From Bordetella genomosp. 8 (lineage in GTDB: Bacteria > Pseudomonadota > Gammaproteobacteria > Burkholderiales > Burkholderiaceae_B): 64,000 nucleotides of DNA. Made by a program: the position numbers and the translations under genes. The stretch covers positions 248,001-312,000 of the forward strand of contig NZ_CP021108.1 in the NCBI RefSeq assembly GCF_002119685.1. The letters run 5' to 3'. Shown one piece after another: positions 52,481 through 60,936 of this stretch (positions within the stretch are counted from its first letter, which is position 1; every line of letters begins with the position of its first letter). The notes under the pieces are model-generated. The model was not told the DNA's origin. It saw only the letters and a program-made list of their open reading frames with translations, and searched no databases.

Positions 52481-53677
52481 TTACATGCCCAGCACGAGTT
52501 TGGCGATGACGTTCTTCTGTATTTCGTTGGAGCCGCCATAGATCGCGATCTTTCTTGAATTCAGGTATAGCGAAGCGAGCGGCGCGGCGTCGTCATTGCC
52601 GGTGATCGCGTGCTCCCGTTCCCCGGCGATGAAAGCCGGGTCGAACGGCGCGCCATAGGGGCCTACGGCTTCGAGCATCAGTTCGGCGATGCCCAGCTGG
52701 ATTTCGCTGCCCTTCACCTTGAGCATGGACGCTTCGGGTGCCGGAGACTTCTGGTGGCTTTCCTGCGAGATCGTCTTCTGGACCAGCATTTCGAGGCCGA
52801 TCAATTCGATTTCCAGCGTGGCGACCTTCGCGGCGAATACCGGATCCCGCAGGAGTGGCTGGCCATTCTTGCCTTGCCGCAGGGCGAGGCGCTTGAGCGA
52901 GCGAAGTTCTCTTTTCGAGCGTCCGACGGCGGCAATGTTGGTGCGCTCGTGACCCAGCAGGTATTTGGCATAGGTCCAGCCCTGGTTCTCTTCGCCGATC
53001 AGGTTCTCCACGGGAACCTTGACGTTATCGAAGAACACCTCGTTGACCTCGTGTTCCTCGTCCAGCATGATGATCGGCCGCACGGTGATGCCGGGCGCGT
53101 TCATGTCCATCAGCAGGAAGGAAATTCCCGCCTGTTTGCGCGCCCCGGGATCGGTACGCACCAGGCAGAAGATCATGTTGGCGTACTGCGCCCAGGTGGT
53201 CCATGTTTTCTGGCCATTCACGACGTAGTGGTCGCCGACGCGTTCGGCGCGCGTCTTGACAGCCGCCAGGTCGGAACCGGCGCCAGGCTCCGAATAACCC
53301 TGGCACCACCAGTCGTCGCAGTTCAGGATGCGGGGCAGGTAATGCCGCTTCTGTGCTTCGCTGCCGAAAGCCATGATGACGGGCGCCACCATGTTGACGC
53401 CGAATGGCATGATGATGGGTGCGCCGGCGGCGGCGCACGCCTCGTCCCAGATGTGTCGCTGCACGGTGCTCCAGCCGGTTCCGCCGTGCTCGACCGGCCA
53501 GCTCGCGCCGACCCATCCCTGGGCGGCCACGATCTTGTGCCAGCGTACGAAATCTTCCTTGTCCAGGCGCTTGTGATTGAGAACCTTGGCGCGCAGGTCC
53601 TCAGGCAGGTTGTGCCGCAGCCAGGCGGTCACGGTATTGCGAAATTCCAGGTCCTGCGGACTGTAATTCAGATCCAC
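52481..53677 (-). CDS. Acyl-CoA dehydrogenase, subunit 2 of a probable heteromer
   Basis: The 398-residue protein has QGYSEPGAGSDLAAVKT and WTTWAQYANMIFCLVRT (FAD and acyl binding), and ends in IAIYGGSNEIQKNVIAK, where the YEG motif is YGG. The GTG at 53677 is chosen because GGAGATATC precedes it; the longer frame to 53791 adds a basic, non-conserved leader. Together with the preceding subunit it would introduce a double bond into a branched or cyclic acyl-CoA. Confidence 0.87.
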   Translation of the reverse strand: MDLNYSPQDLEFRNTVTAWLRHNLPEDLRAKVLNHKRLDKEDFVRWHKIVAAQGWVGASWPVEHGGTGWSTVQRHIWDEACAAAGAPIIMPFGVNMVAPVIMAFGSEAQKRHYLPRILNCDDWWCQGYSEPGAGSDLAAVKTRAERVGDHYVVNGQKTWTTWAQYANMIFCLVRTDPGARKQAGISFLLMDMNAPGITVRPIIMLDEEHEVNEVFFDNVKVPVENLIGEENQGWTYAKYLLGHERTNIAAVGRSKRELRSLKRLALRQGKNGQPLLRDPVFAAKVATLEIELIGLEMLVQKTISQESHQKSPAPEASMLKVKGSEIQLGIAELMLEAVGPYGAPFDPAFIAGEREHAITGNDDAAPLASLYLNSRKIAIYGGSNEIQKNVIAKLVLGM

Positions 53678-53732
53678 GATATCTCCAGTGTGGCCAATGG
53701 CAGGCGTGACGGCGGACGGCGACGGGCGGCGT

Positions 53733-54650
53733 TCAGATGGGTGGCCAGTTGAAGACGTCCGCGGTTTCCTCCAGCGGCGTAAGCGCGGCACGCATCGCCG
53801 GCAGGGCGTAGTCCGCGATGCTTTCCGGTGTCCAGCCTTCGGACATGTGCACGGACTTCACCGGCCGCGGCTGGCTCATGAGCATGATTTCATTGCCACG
53901 TACGGCAAAGACCTGCCCGTTGATGTCGCGCGCCAGTTCGCTCGCCAGATAGACCGCCAGCGGCGCGACCTTGGCGGGCGTCATCAGGAGTTGTTTGCGC
54001 TCGGCTGCCAGCGCTTGTTCTTCCGTGGTGACCGGTACGGATGCAACCATGCGGCCCCAGGCGAAAGGCGCGATGCAGTTCGAACGTACGCCGGCCCGCT
54101 GCATGTCTATGGCGATGGTGCGGGACAGGCCGACGATGCCCATCTTGGCGGCGGCATAGTTGGCCTGCGCCCGGTTGCCGACCAGCCCCGAGGTCGAGGT
54201 CATGTGCACATAGGCGCCGCTGCCCTGTTCCTTGAAGTACGGCGCGGCGGCGCTGCTGGTGTAGAAGGAACCATACAAATGCACCTTGAGGACCGCGTCC
54301 CATTCTTCATCGCTCATCTTGTGGAAGAATCGGTCGCGCAGGATGCCGGCATTATTGACGACGCAATCTATCCGTCCATATGTGTCCACCGCCTGTTGCA
54401 CGAGGCGTTGCGCGCCGGCGCGCGTCGCAATGGAGTCGGTGTTGGCCGTGGCTTCGCCGCCAGCCGTTCGTATTTCGCGCACGACAGCCGCCGCGGGGCC
54501 GTCGTCGCTTCCTTCGCCGCTCAACGACGCACCGATGTCGTTGACCACCACGCGCGCGCCGGCCTGGGCCAGCTGCAATGCGACGTCGCGGCCGATCCCA
54601 CCCCCGGCACCTGTGACGATGGCGACCTTGCCTGACATGGACTGCTTCAT
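53733..54650 (-). CDS. SDR-family 3-hydroxyacyl-CoA dehydrogenase-like protein
   Basis: The 305-residue protein has TGAGGGIGRDVALQLAQAG (cofactor, about residues 12-30), NNAGILRDRFF, and Tyr/Lys in YAAAKMGIVGL. This resembles the dehydrogenase part of peroxisomal multifunctional enzyme 2. A C-terminal extension beyond 250 (WTPESIADYALPAMRAAL) is also of that type. It would oxidise the 3-hydroxyacyl-CoA made by the neighbouring hydratase. The ATG at 54650 is used. Confidence 0.85.
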   Translation of the reverse strand: MKQSMSGKVAIVTGAGGGIGRDVALQLAQAGARVVVNDIGASLSGEGSDDGPAAAVVREIRTAGGEATANTDSIATRAGAQRLVQQAVDTYGRIDCVVNNAGILRDRFFHKMSDEEWDAVLKVHLYGSFYTSSAAAPYFKEQGSGAYVHMTSTSGLVGNRAQANYAAAKMGIVGLSRTIAIDMQRAGVRSNCIAPFAWGRMVASVPVTTEEQALAAERKQLLMTPAKVAPLAVYLASELARDINGQVFAVRGNEIMLMSQPRPVKSVHMSEGWTPESIADYALPAMRAALTPLEETADVFNWPPI

Positions 54651-54661
54651 GATCTGTCTCG

Positions 54662-55537
54662 CTATGGTTTGAAACGGGCTTGAACGTGGCTGATGACCAC
54701 GGCGTCGCGGGAGGCGACATATCCTTGGAGCGCGACATGGCTGCCCTCGTCCCACATCCGGAACTCGATGTCGTCCGACGGGTAGACCGGAGCCGAGAAC
54801 CGCGCGTCGAAGGCGGCCAGCCGCGTTGCGTCGCCCTGCGCGTAGGCTCGGATCACCCCCACGGCGGCGAAGCCATACGTCGCCAGGCCGTGCAGGATGG
54901 GGCGCGGAAAACCCGCTTGCCGGGCGGCGGCGGGGTCGATGTGCAATCGGTTGTTGTCACCGCAAAGCCGATAGAGCAGCGCGGCATCGTCGCGCACGCG
55001 ACAAGTGGCGCATTCGTCGGGCGGTCGCGCCGGCGCGGGTGCCAGCGGTCCAGGGACTTCGTCCGCCAGCAGGACGTCGTCCGCACCGCTCGCCGAAAAG
55101 CCGCCGTCGCCGCGGCAATAGAACAGCTGCCACGCCCGTCCGTATGCTTCGCCATCTTCGGACTGCAAGGTCTTGCATACGGTGATGAGCGCGCCCTTGT
55201 CCTTGCCCTTGTCGGTCACGCGGCACACCCGCGAGATGCCGACGATGCGGCCCTGGGCGGGCAGGGGCCGTTCCAATGCGATGCGCTGCTCCCCCTGGAT
55301 CAGTCGCGTCGCGTCTATTCCCATGGACTTGTCGTCGCGTGCCCAGAACCCTGGCGATGCGAGCACGGCCGCCATGGTGGGGACCGCGACCTGATCGGCT
55401 TCATCCACCAGTCGCAGCTGGCCAGGATCCAGCGGATCGGATACGGCGCCGATCGCCAGCGCATACAGGGCGGAGTCGCGCGCGGTGTAATCGTGGACGA
55501 CGGTTCGGCTCCATGTCCTGATGGCGTCGAGATTCAT
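54662..55537 (-). CDS. Double hot-dog enoyl-CoA hydratase 2 (MFE-2/MaoC type)
   Basis: The 291-residue protein has two hot-dog domains. The second carries the hydratase 2 motif YRLCGDNNRLHID followed by GFPRPILHGLATYG (about residues 190-225), with the catalytic Asp and His present. The first is degenerate, as in eukaryotic hydratase 2. It would add water to trans-2-enoyl-CoA to give the R-3-hydroxyacyl-CoA. Its start overlaps the DUF35 stop by 4 bp. Confidence 0.85.
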   Translation of the reverse strand: MNLDAIRTWSRTVVHDYTARDSALYALAIGAVSDPLDPGQLRLVDEADQVAVPTMAAVLASPGFWARDDKSMGIDATRLIQGEQRIALERPLPAQGRIVGISRVCRVTDKGKDKGALITVCKTLQSEDGEAYGRAWQLFYCRGDGGFSASGADDVLLADEVPGPLAPAPARPPDECATCRVRDDAALLYRLCGDNNRLHIDPAAARQAGFPRPILHGLATYGFAAVGVIRAYAQGDATRLAAFDARFSAPVYPSDDIEFRMWDEGSHVALQGYVASRDAVVISHVQARFKP

Positions 55538-55941
55538 GCGCCGCGCTCCGCCTCGTCCATGACAAAGACAGGCACCCGTACGGTCCCCGCGCGGCCGAAG
55601 GCGGCGCGCACCCTGGCGCCTACGACCAAATTCGCGGGCGACGCGCCGACGATGTTGCTGAGCATGCGCACGCCTTCGTCCAGCTCGATGAAGGCGAGAA
55701 CCTGCCGGTCCGCTTCATTACCAGTGACGGTGTACGTATAGATATGGCCCCGCCCGCTTGCCTCCGCCCACTCCACCGCGGTCGAGAAGCAATGCGGGCA
55801 GCTTCGACGGGGGTAGTAATGGGCCCGCCCGCAGGAGACGCAATGGCCATAAAGCAGCTTGCCTTGCGCGGCGGCGGTGAAGAAAGCTTCGTTTTCGGGG
55901 TTGGTGGCAGGCGCGGGCCACTCCCGGTTGTCCACGAACAT
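55534..55941 (-). CDS. Zn-ribbon plus OB-fold (DUF35) protein
   Basis: The 135-residue protein has an N-terminal helix, a rubredoxin-like zinc ribbon with CVSCG and CPHC (about residues 34-53), and a DUF35 OB-fold. The ATG at 55941 follows AAGGAG at 8 bases. DUF35 proteins partner thiolase-like enzymes; in steroid degradation the DUF35 domain of ChsH2 is needed by the aldolase Ltp2. The next gene upstream encodes just such a thiolase-like protein, 4 bp away. Confidence 0.85.
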   Translation of the reverse strand: MFVDNREWPAPATNPENEAFFTAAAQGKLLYGHCVSCGRAHYYPRRSCPHCFSTAVEWAEASGRGHIYTYTVTGNEADRQVLAFIELDEGVRMLSNIVGASPANLVVGARVRAAFGRAGTVRVPVFVMDEAERGA

Positions 55942-55945
55942 CAGG

Positions 55946-57109
55946 TCAACTCCTTCCCAGTATGAGGGTGGCGCTCCCATGGCGGGCGCCCAGATTGCCG
56001 CCCGTTCCCTGGGCCAGGGCGATTTCGCAGTGGGGCACCTGGACGGCGGGATGGGCTTCGCCGCGTAGTTGGCGCACCGCCTCGATCACCTTGGTAATGC
56101 CCCCGCGGTTGGCCGGATGGTTGTTGCACAAGCCGCCGCCATCGGTGTTGAAGGGCAGGCGGCCGATGCCGGAAATAAGATTGCCGTCCTGCACGAAGCG
56201 GCCGCCTTCGCCCTTGCGGCAAAAGCCCAGGTCCTCCAGCTGCAGCAGGACAGTGATGGTGAAGCTGTCGTAGATCGACGCGTACTGGATGTCTGCCGGC
56301 GTTACGCCGGCTTCCGCGTAGGCCTGCGCGCCTGATTGGGCTGCGCCGGTGACCAGCAGGTCGCCGTCCCCGCCGTAAACCCCACGCGCGCTTTCTCCAG
56401 CCCCCAGGACGGTGACGACTGGCCGTGCCAGGTCGCGGGCGATCTCAGGCCGCGTGACGATCAGGGCGCCGCCGCCGTCGCTGACCACGCAGCAGTCCAG
56501 GCGGTGAAGCGGATCCGCCACCAGCGGTGAATTGACGACCTCTTCCACCGTCACGGGCTTGCGGAGCATGGCGTGCGGGTTGTGCTGCGCGTGGGTGGCG
56601 GCCGCCACCTTGATCCAGGCCAATTGCTCGGCCGTCGTGCCGTATTCGTACATGTGCCGTCGCGCGACCATGGCGTAGCCCGCCAGCGTGTTCATGCCGA
56701 AGGGCAGTTCGAAAGCGGAGTCGGGCGACGTCGCCCCGTATTCGCGCGGCTTGGCTGTCGAGGGATCGGTGCGCGGTTTGCCCGCCAATGTGATCAGGGC
56801 AATGTTGCATTTGCCCGCCGCGATGGCCTGGGCCGCATGCGCCACATGGATGAGGTAGGACGAGCCCCCGGTTTCGGTGGTGTCGAGGTGCTTCACCCTG
56901 AGTCCGAGGTAATCGACCATGGACAGGGGACCGAGCCCGGGTGCGTCGCCGGCGCAGAAGTATGCGTCCACGTCGCGGGCCGTAAGTCCCGCGTCCGCCA
57001 AGGCGCCCCGCGCGCATTCCGCGTGCAGTTGGGCGACCGAATGCTGCTCGGCCTTGCGCAACGGGTGTTCAAAGACGCCCGCGATGCAGGCTCGTCCCTT
57101 GATGCTCAT
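55946..57109 (-). CDS. Thiolase-like (SCP-x/Ltp2-type) protein without nucleophilic cysteine, probable retro-aldolase
   Basis: The 387-residue protein has the thiolase fold of the SCP-x/lipid-transfer group, with CVVSDGGGALIV, YASIYDSFTITVLLQLE and NTDGGGLCNNHP. At the position of the nucleophilic Cys of thiolases it has GGSS (residues 81-84), so Claisen cleavage through an acyl-enzyme is not expected. Ltp2, which splits 3-hydroxyacyl-CoA side chains by retro-aldol chemistry with a DUF35 partner, has the same trait. The ATG at 57109 starts MSIKGRAC. It is the first gene of the module and divergent from a GntR gene. Confidence 0.8.
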   Translation of the reverse strand: MSIKGRACIAGVFEHPLRKAEQHSVAQLHAECARGALADAGLTARDVDAYFCAGDAPGLGPLSMVDYLGLRVKHLDTTETGGSSYLIHVAHAAQAIAAGKCNIALITLAGKPRTDPSTAKPREYGATSPDSAFELPFGMNTLAGYAMVARRHMYEYGTTAEQLAWIKVAAATHAQHNPHAMLRKPVTVEEVVNSPLVADPLHRLDCCVVSDGGGALIVTRPEIARDLARPVVTVLGAGESARGVYGGDGDLLVTGAAQSGAQAYAEAGVTPADIQYASIYDSFTITVLLQLEDLGFCRKGEGGRFVQDGNLISGIGRLPFNTDGGGLCNNHPANRGGITKVIEAVRQLRGEAHPAVQVPHCEIALAQGTGGNLGARHGSATLILGRS

Positions 57110-57188
57110 GAATACGTCCCTGCTGTTCGTTCTTGCTCGGGTGGGCCGGTGCCGGGGACGCGCATCGCCTTGCTCCCCTGCTTTTGCG

Positions 57189-57231
57189 TTCTGTTCAGAA
57201 GAATACCGTTCTGAATACAGGTCTGAATTCT
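57189..57231. promoter_or_regulatory. Cluster of TTCTG/CAGAA half-sites before the GntR gene
   Basis: TTCTG-TT-CAGAA (57189-57200) is followed by TTCTG (57209-57213), a direct repeat TCTGAAT (57210-57216 and 57222-57228) and another TTCTG start near 57229. The sites lie in the 248-bp divergent gap and suit binding of the GntR protein encoded at 57358. Confidence 0.45.
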
Positions 57232-57357
57232 GAGCGAAGTTCAGGGGCTTGGCAATAGGGTTAACATGTAGGCGCAAATCCCCAACAGCCCCGGCGCCCG
57301 CCGGTGACCGCGTCTTGGCTTGCTTGGCAGGCACGGCCCGCACACCGTTCGAACCAC

Positions 57358-58068
57358 ATGTCTACTGCTGACCAAATCGACCCCTCGACGCTGGCCGAGA
57401 ACATCGCCGCGACGGTCTATACCGCCGTGCGGGCGAAGGCGGTGTCCCACGATTTCCTGCCCGGGGAGAGGCTGAACGAGGGAGAGCTCGCGCGGGAATT
57501 GAACGTTTCCCGGACGCCGTTGCGCGAAGCATTGCACCGCCTCGCGACCGAGGGCTTCCTGCGTTCGGTGCCGGGCAAAGGCTTCTTCTTCAGGAATCTG
57601 GATCCCAAGGAGCTGTTCGACCTGTATGAACTGCGGGCCTCGCTGGAAGTGGCGGCGGCGCAGTTGGCCGTGGAGCGCGCCAGCGACGAGCAGATCGCGG
57701 CGGTCGCGAGCCTGGTGAGAGAGGACGTTGCGGCGAGCGGCTGCTCGCAATTGGAGTTGATTGCGCAGGACGAGGCATTCCATCAGCGCTTCGTCGCGCT
57801 CGCCGGCAATCTCGAGATGTCGCGCGTCCTGGACAACATCAACGCGCGCATACAGTTCGTGCGTTGGATCGATGTCGGCGCGCCCACGCGACGGGCCACG
57901 CATCACGATCACAATGCCATCATCGACGCGCTGGCGCGCCGTGACCTGGACGCGTGCACGGCATTACTGAAGAAGCATATCGGGCGGCGCCAGGATGAGA
58001 TCGTGGAAGCCGCGCATGCGCGGGTCGCCCAGCTCTTTACGCAAAGGGCGACCCGCGGGCGAGCTTGA
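57358..58068 (+). CDS. GntR-family regulator, FCD (FadR) type
   Basis: The 236-residue protein has a GntR winged helix (about residues 15-82, LARELNVSRTPLREALHRLATEGFL) and an FCD domain (about 88-222) with the metal/effector segments DEAFHQRFVALAGN and HHDHNAIIDAL. It is divergent from the first acyl-CoA module (genes 57109 down to 48584) and is its likely regulator, probably sensing an acyl-CoA or acid. It converges on the second module with a one-base gap between the stop codons. Confidence 0.88.
   Translation: MSTADQIDPSTLAENIAATVYTAVRAKAVSHDFLPGERLNEGELARELNVSRTPLREALHRLATEGFLRSVPGKGFFFRNLDPKELFDLYELRASLEVAAAQLAVERASDEQIAAVASLVREDVAASGCSQLELIAQDEAFHQRFVALAGNLEMSRVLDNINARIQFVRWIDVGAPTRRATHHDHNAIIDALARRDLDACTALLKKHIGRRQDEIVEAAHARVAQLFTQRATRGRA
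58019..58057. terminator. 12-bp perfect hairpin at the convergent end of two modules
   Basis: Arms 58019-58030 and 58046-58057 pair perfectly over 12 bp around a 15-base loop. It lies inside the 3' end of the GntR gene, just before the convergent stops at 58068 and 58070. It could halt both transcripts; T tracts are absent. Confidence 0.5.
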
Positions 58069-58069
58069 G

Positions 58070-59227
58070 TCAGAGCGTCGCCGCGCTGCCCAGGATGACC
58101 GTGCTCTGGCTGGACAGGGTGCCACCGTTGCCATGGGCCAAGACGGTCTCGCAGCCGGCGACTTGGCGCTCGCCGCCATCGCCGCGCAGCTGCCGTACGG
58201 CTTCGATCAAAGCGAAGATCCCGAACATCCCGGGATGGCAATAGGACAGGCCACCGCCGCTGGTATTCACCGGCATCTCGCCGCCCGGCGCGATGCGGCC
58301 ATCCTCGACGTAGCGTCCGCCTTCGCCCTTGGGGCAGAAGCCCAGGTCTTCCAGGAACAGCAGCGTGGTAATGGTGAAGGCGTCGTACAGCTGCGCCGCG
58401 TCCACGTCCGCGGGTCTCAGGCCGGCCATGCGATAGGCCTGGGCGCCGGATTGCACGGCCGCCGTCGTGGTCAGGTCGGGCATGGCGGAGATCGAGTAAT
58501 GGCTGATGGCCTCGCCCACGCCCAGCACGTACGCCGGCGCGCGGCGCAGGTCGCGAGCGCGTTCGGCGCTGGTCACGATCAGCGCCCCGCCGCCGTCGGT
58601 GACCAGGCAGCAGTCGCGCAGCGTCAGGGGCTCGCTGATCATGGGCGACGCCAGCACGTCGTCAACGGTCAACGGCTTCTTTTCCCAGGCTGCCGGATTG
58701 CGCAAGGCCCACTGCCGCGCCGCCACCGCGATTTCCGCCAATTGGCGCCGCGTGGTGCCGTATTCGTGCATATGGCGCGATGCCGCCAGGGCATAGGAGC
58801 TGGCCGTGTATAGCGGGCGGTAGGGCGTTTCGTGCGGATTGGGATCCGGCGCCGCGACGTTGGCGCGGCCCAGGCTGCGTTGGGTGCTGCCGTAGGCAAT
58901 CAGCGCGACCTCGCACAGCCCGGCTTCGATGGCGGCCTGGGCGTGGCCTATCATCGTCATGAAGGATGCGCCGCCCATGTTGGTGGCATCGTGATAGCGC
59001 GGCTGCAGGCCCAGGTATTCGCAGAACGCCAGGGTGGGCATCCGGCTTTGCGACGTGGTGGCGAGTACGCCGTCCACGTCGCGCAGCGACAGGCCGCAAT
59101 CGTCCAGGGCGCGTCCCGCGGCCTGCGCCATGAGATCGATCGGACCCAGGCCCGGCGCGACCTTGCCCAGGTCGGATTCGGCGACGCCGACGATGGCGGT
59201 GGCGCCGCGACGCAATGGCGTGTTCAT
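58070..59227 (-). CDS. Thiolase-like (SCP-x/Ltp2-type) protein without nucleophilic cysteine, second copy
   Basis: The 385-residue protein is a paralogue of the one at 55946-57109. It has GGAS (residues 85-88) where thiolases have the reactive Cys, CLVTDGGGALIV, AAQLYDAFTITTLLFLEDLGF and NTSGGGLSYCHP. It may be a retro-aldolase. The ATG at 59227 follows GCAGGAGG and overlaps the DUF35 stop by 4 bp. It belongs to the second module (58070-62895), which has a CoA-transferase, TctC receptor and MaoC pair. Confidence 0.8.
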   Translation of the reverse strand: MNTPLRRGATAIVGVAESDLGKVAPGLGPIDLMAQAAGRALDDCGLSLRDVDGVLATTSQSRMPTLAFCEYLGLQPRYHDATNMGGASFMTMIGHAQAAIEAGLCEVALIAYGSTQRSLGRANVAAPDPNPHETPYRPLYTASSYALAASRHMHEYGTTRRQLAEIAVAARQWALRNPAAWEKKPLTVDDVLASPMISEPLTLRDCCLVTDGGGALIVTSAERARDLRRAPAYVLGVGEAISHYSISAMPDLTTTAAVQSGAQAYRMAGLRPADVDAAQLYDAFTITTLLFLEDLGFCPKGEGGRYVEDGRIAPGGEMPVNTSGGGLSYCHPGMFGIFALIEAVRQLRGDGGERQVAGCETVLAHGNGGTLSSQSTVILGSAATL

Positions 59228-59619
59228 GCGGCCTCCTGCGTTCGGGCCGCGTCCAGGATGTCGAACACCGGATAGGGTTCGCCGCCGTCGGCGGGCACGC
59301 AGGCGCGCATGCGCACCCGCGCGCCGATGGCGGGCCGCGTATCGGCGCCTTCCACCCGGCTCATCAGGCGGAAGCCTTCGTCCATATCCACCAGCACCAC
59401 GTTGTAGGCGTCCTGGTCGCGTGGATGCACGATGGTGACGGCGTGGATGGTGCCCAGGCCGGCGCTGATGCGCCACTCCAGATCCCGCATGCCCGAGCCG
59501 GAACCGGGGCCCAGCACGCGTGGCGGGAACACTGCGCGGGCGGTGGCCGGGTCGTACTGATAGGCGAGACGTCCCGCCGACAGATGGCGGCGGTAGGCCG
59601 CCAGTGGGGATTCCTGCAT
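59224..59619 (-). CDS. DUF35 OB-fold protein with lost zinc-ribbon cysteines
   Basis: The 131-residue protein keeps the N-terminal helix and the OB-fold (MRDLEWRISAGLGTIHAVTIVHPR, VLVDMDEGFRLMSRV). The ribbon positions read YDPATARAVFPPRVLGPGSG: Asp, Thr, Gly and Gly stand where the four zinc cysteines should be. The Arg-Ala-Val-Phe-Pro core between them is kept, so the fold may persist without metal. It overlaps the thiolase-like gene and should be its partner. The intact DUF35 protein at 55534-55941 offers a direct comparison. Confidence 0.8.
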   Translation of the reverse strand: MQESPLAAYRRHLSAGRLAYQYDPATARAVFPPRVLGPGSGSGMRDLEWRISAGLGTIHAVTIVHPRDQDAYNVVLVDMDEGFRLMSRVEGADTRPAIGARVRMRACVPADGGEPYPVFDILDAARTQEAA

Positions 59620-59636
59620 GGTGCGGAGTACTCCGT

Positions 59637-60926
59637 TCAAACGATGCGGCGCTCGCGCAGTTCGGCGATCTGCCGCGCGGTATAGCCGAGCAAGGTGCCG
59701 AGCACGGCTTCCGTGTTGTCGCCCAGGCGTGGTGGTGGCAGGTCGTAGCGTGGCGGCGTGTCGCGCAGCCGCAGCGGGCTGGCGATGGTGGACACCACGC
59801 CATCGATGTCGGCGTTCGCCGGCCTCGGGATGTCGACGCGCAAGCCGCGATGCACGACCTGCGGATCCTGGAACACCTGTTCGTAGTCGTTGATGCGGCC
59901 GCAGGGCACGCCGTGCGATTCCAGGCGTTGCAGCCAATCGCTCGCGCTCCGGTCCAGCATGGTGCGCGCCAGGGCGGGCACGAGCGTATCGCGGCCCTGG
60001 ATGCGGCCGGTGACCTTGTGCCAGCGTGGGTCGGCGGCCAGGTCGGGGCGTTCGATGGCGGCGCAATAGCGCTGCCACTGGTCGTCGTTGCCGACGGCCA
60101 CCACGATCTCGCCATCGGCGACGGTGAAGACCTGATAGGGCACCAGGCTGGCGTGCGCATTGCCGTAGCGGCGCGGCGCCTTGCCGGTGGCGAAGTAGCC
60201 CGTGACCTGGTTGCCGCCGAGTGCGACGATGCAATCCAGCAAGGCCATGTCGATGTACTGGCCCAGGCCCGATACGTCGCGATGATTGAGCGCGGCCAGG
60301 ATGGCGATGGTGGCGTACATGCCAGTGATGACGTCGGCAATGGCAATGCCGGCTTTCTGGGGGCCGCCGCCGGGCAGGTCGTCGCGTTCGCCGGTGATGC
60401 TCATCAAGCCGCCGATGGCCTGGAAGACGAAGTCGTAGCCCGGCTTGCTGGCGCTCGGTCCATCCTGCCCGTAGCCGGTGATGGAGCAATACACCAGGCG
60501 GGGATTGATGGCGCGCAGGCTTTCGTAGTCCAGGCCGTAGCGCTTCAGGTCGCCGATCTTGTAGTTCTCGATGACTACGTCGCTTTGCACCGCCAGGTCG
60601 CGCGCGATGCGCTGGCCTTCGGGTGTGGAGATATCCAGCGTCAGCGATTTCTTGCCACGGTTGGCGGCCGCGTAATAGGTGGAGTCGCGTGTGTCCTGGC
60701 CTGCGCCGTCGCGGATCCAGGGCGGACCCCAGCCGCGCGTGTCGTCGCCGCTGCCGGGGCGTTCGACCTTGATGACGTCCGCGCCCAGGTCGGCCAGGTT
60801 CTGCGTGCACCAGGGGCCGGCCAGGATGCGCGACAGGTCCAGTACGCGGATGTGCGAAAGCGCCTTCCTGGCGGCCTGGCCCGCCGTATCCTGGTCGCGC
60901 GCCGGGGTGTTGCTCGTTGCCGTCAT
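59637..60926 (-). CDS. CaiB/BaiF-type (class III) CoA-transferase
   Basis: The 429-residue protein has RVLDLSRILAGPWCTQNLADLGADVIKVE (N-terminal CoA-binding region, about residues 27-55) and the catalytic Asp in KPGYDFVFQAIGG (about 160-172). It moves CoA from a donor thioester to an acid, so it would start the second module the way the AMP ligase starts the first. It lies 17 bp before the DUF35 gene and 10 bp after the TctC gene. Confidence 0.9.
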   Translation of the reverse strand: MTATSNTPARDQDTAGQAARKALSHIRVLDLSRILAGPWCTQNLADLGADVIKVERPGSGDDTRGWGPPWIRDGAGQDTRDSTYYAAANRGKKSLTLDISTPEGQRIARDLAVQSDVVIENYKIGDLKRYGLDYESLRAINPRLVYCSITGYGQDGPSASKPGYDFVFQAIGGLMSITGERDDLPGGGPQKAGIAIADVITGMYATIAILAALNHRDVSGLGQYIDMALLDCIVALGGNQVTGYFATGKAPRRYGNAHASLVPYQVFTVADGEIVVAVGNDDQWQRYCAAIERPDLAADPRWHKVTGRIQGRDTLVPALARTMLDRSASDWLQRLESHGVPCGRINDYEQVFQDPQVVHRGLRVDIPRPANADIDGVVSTIASPLRLRDTPPRYDLPPPRLGDNTEAVLGTLLGYTARQIAELRERRIV

Positions 60927-60936
60927 TGCACTGCCC

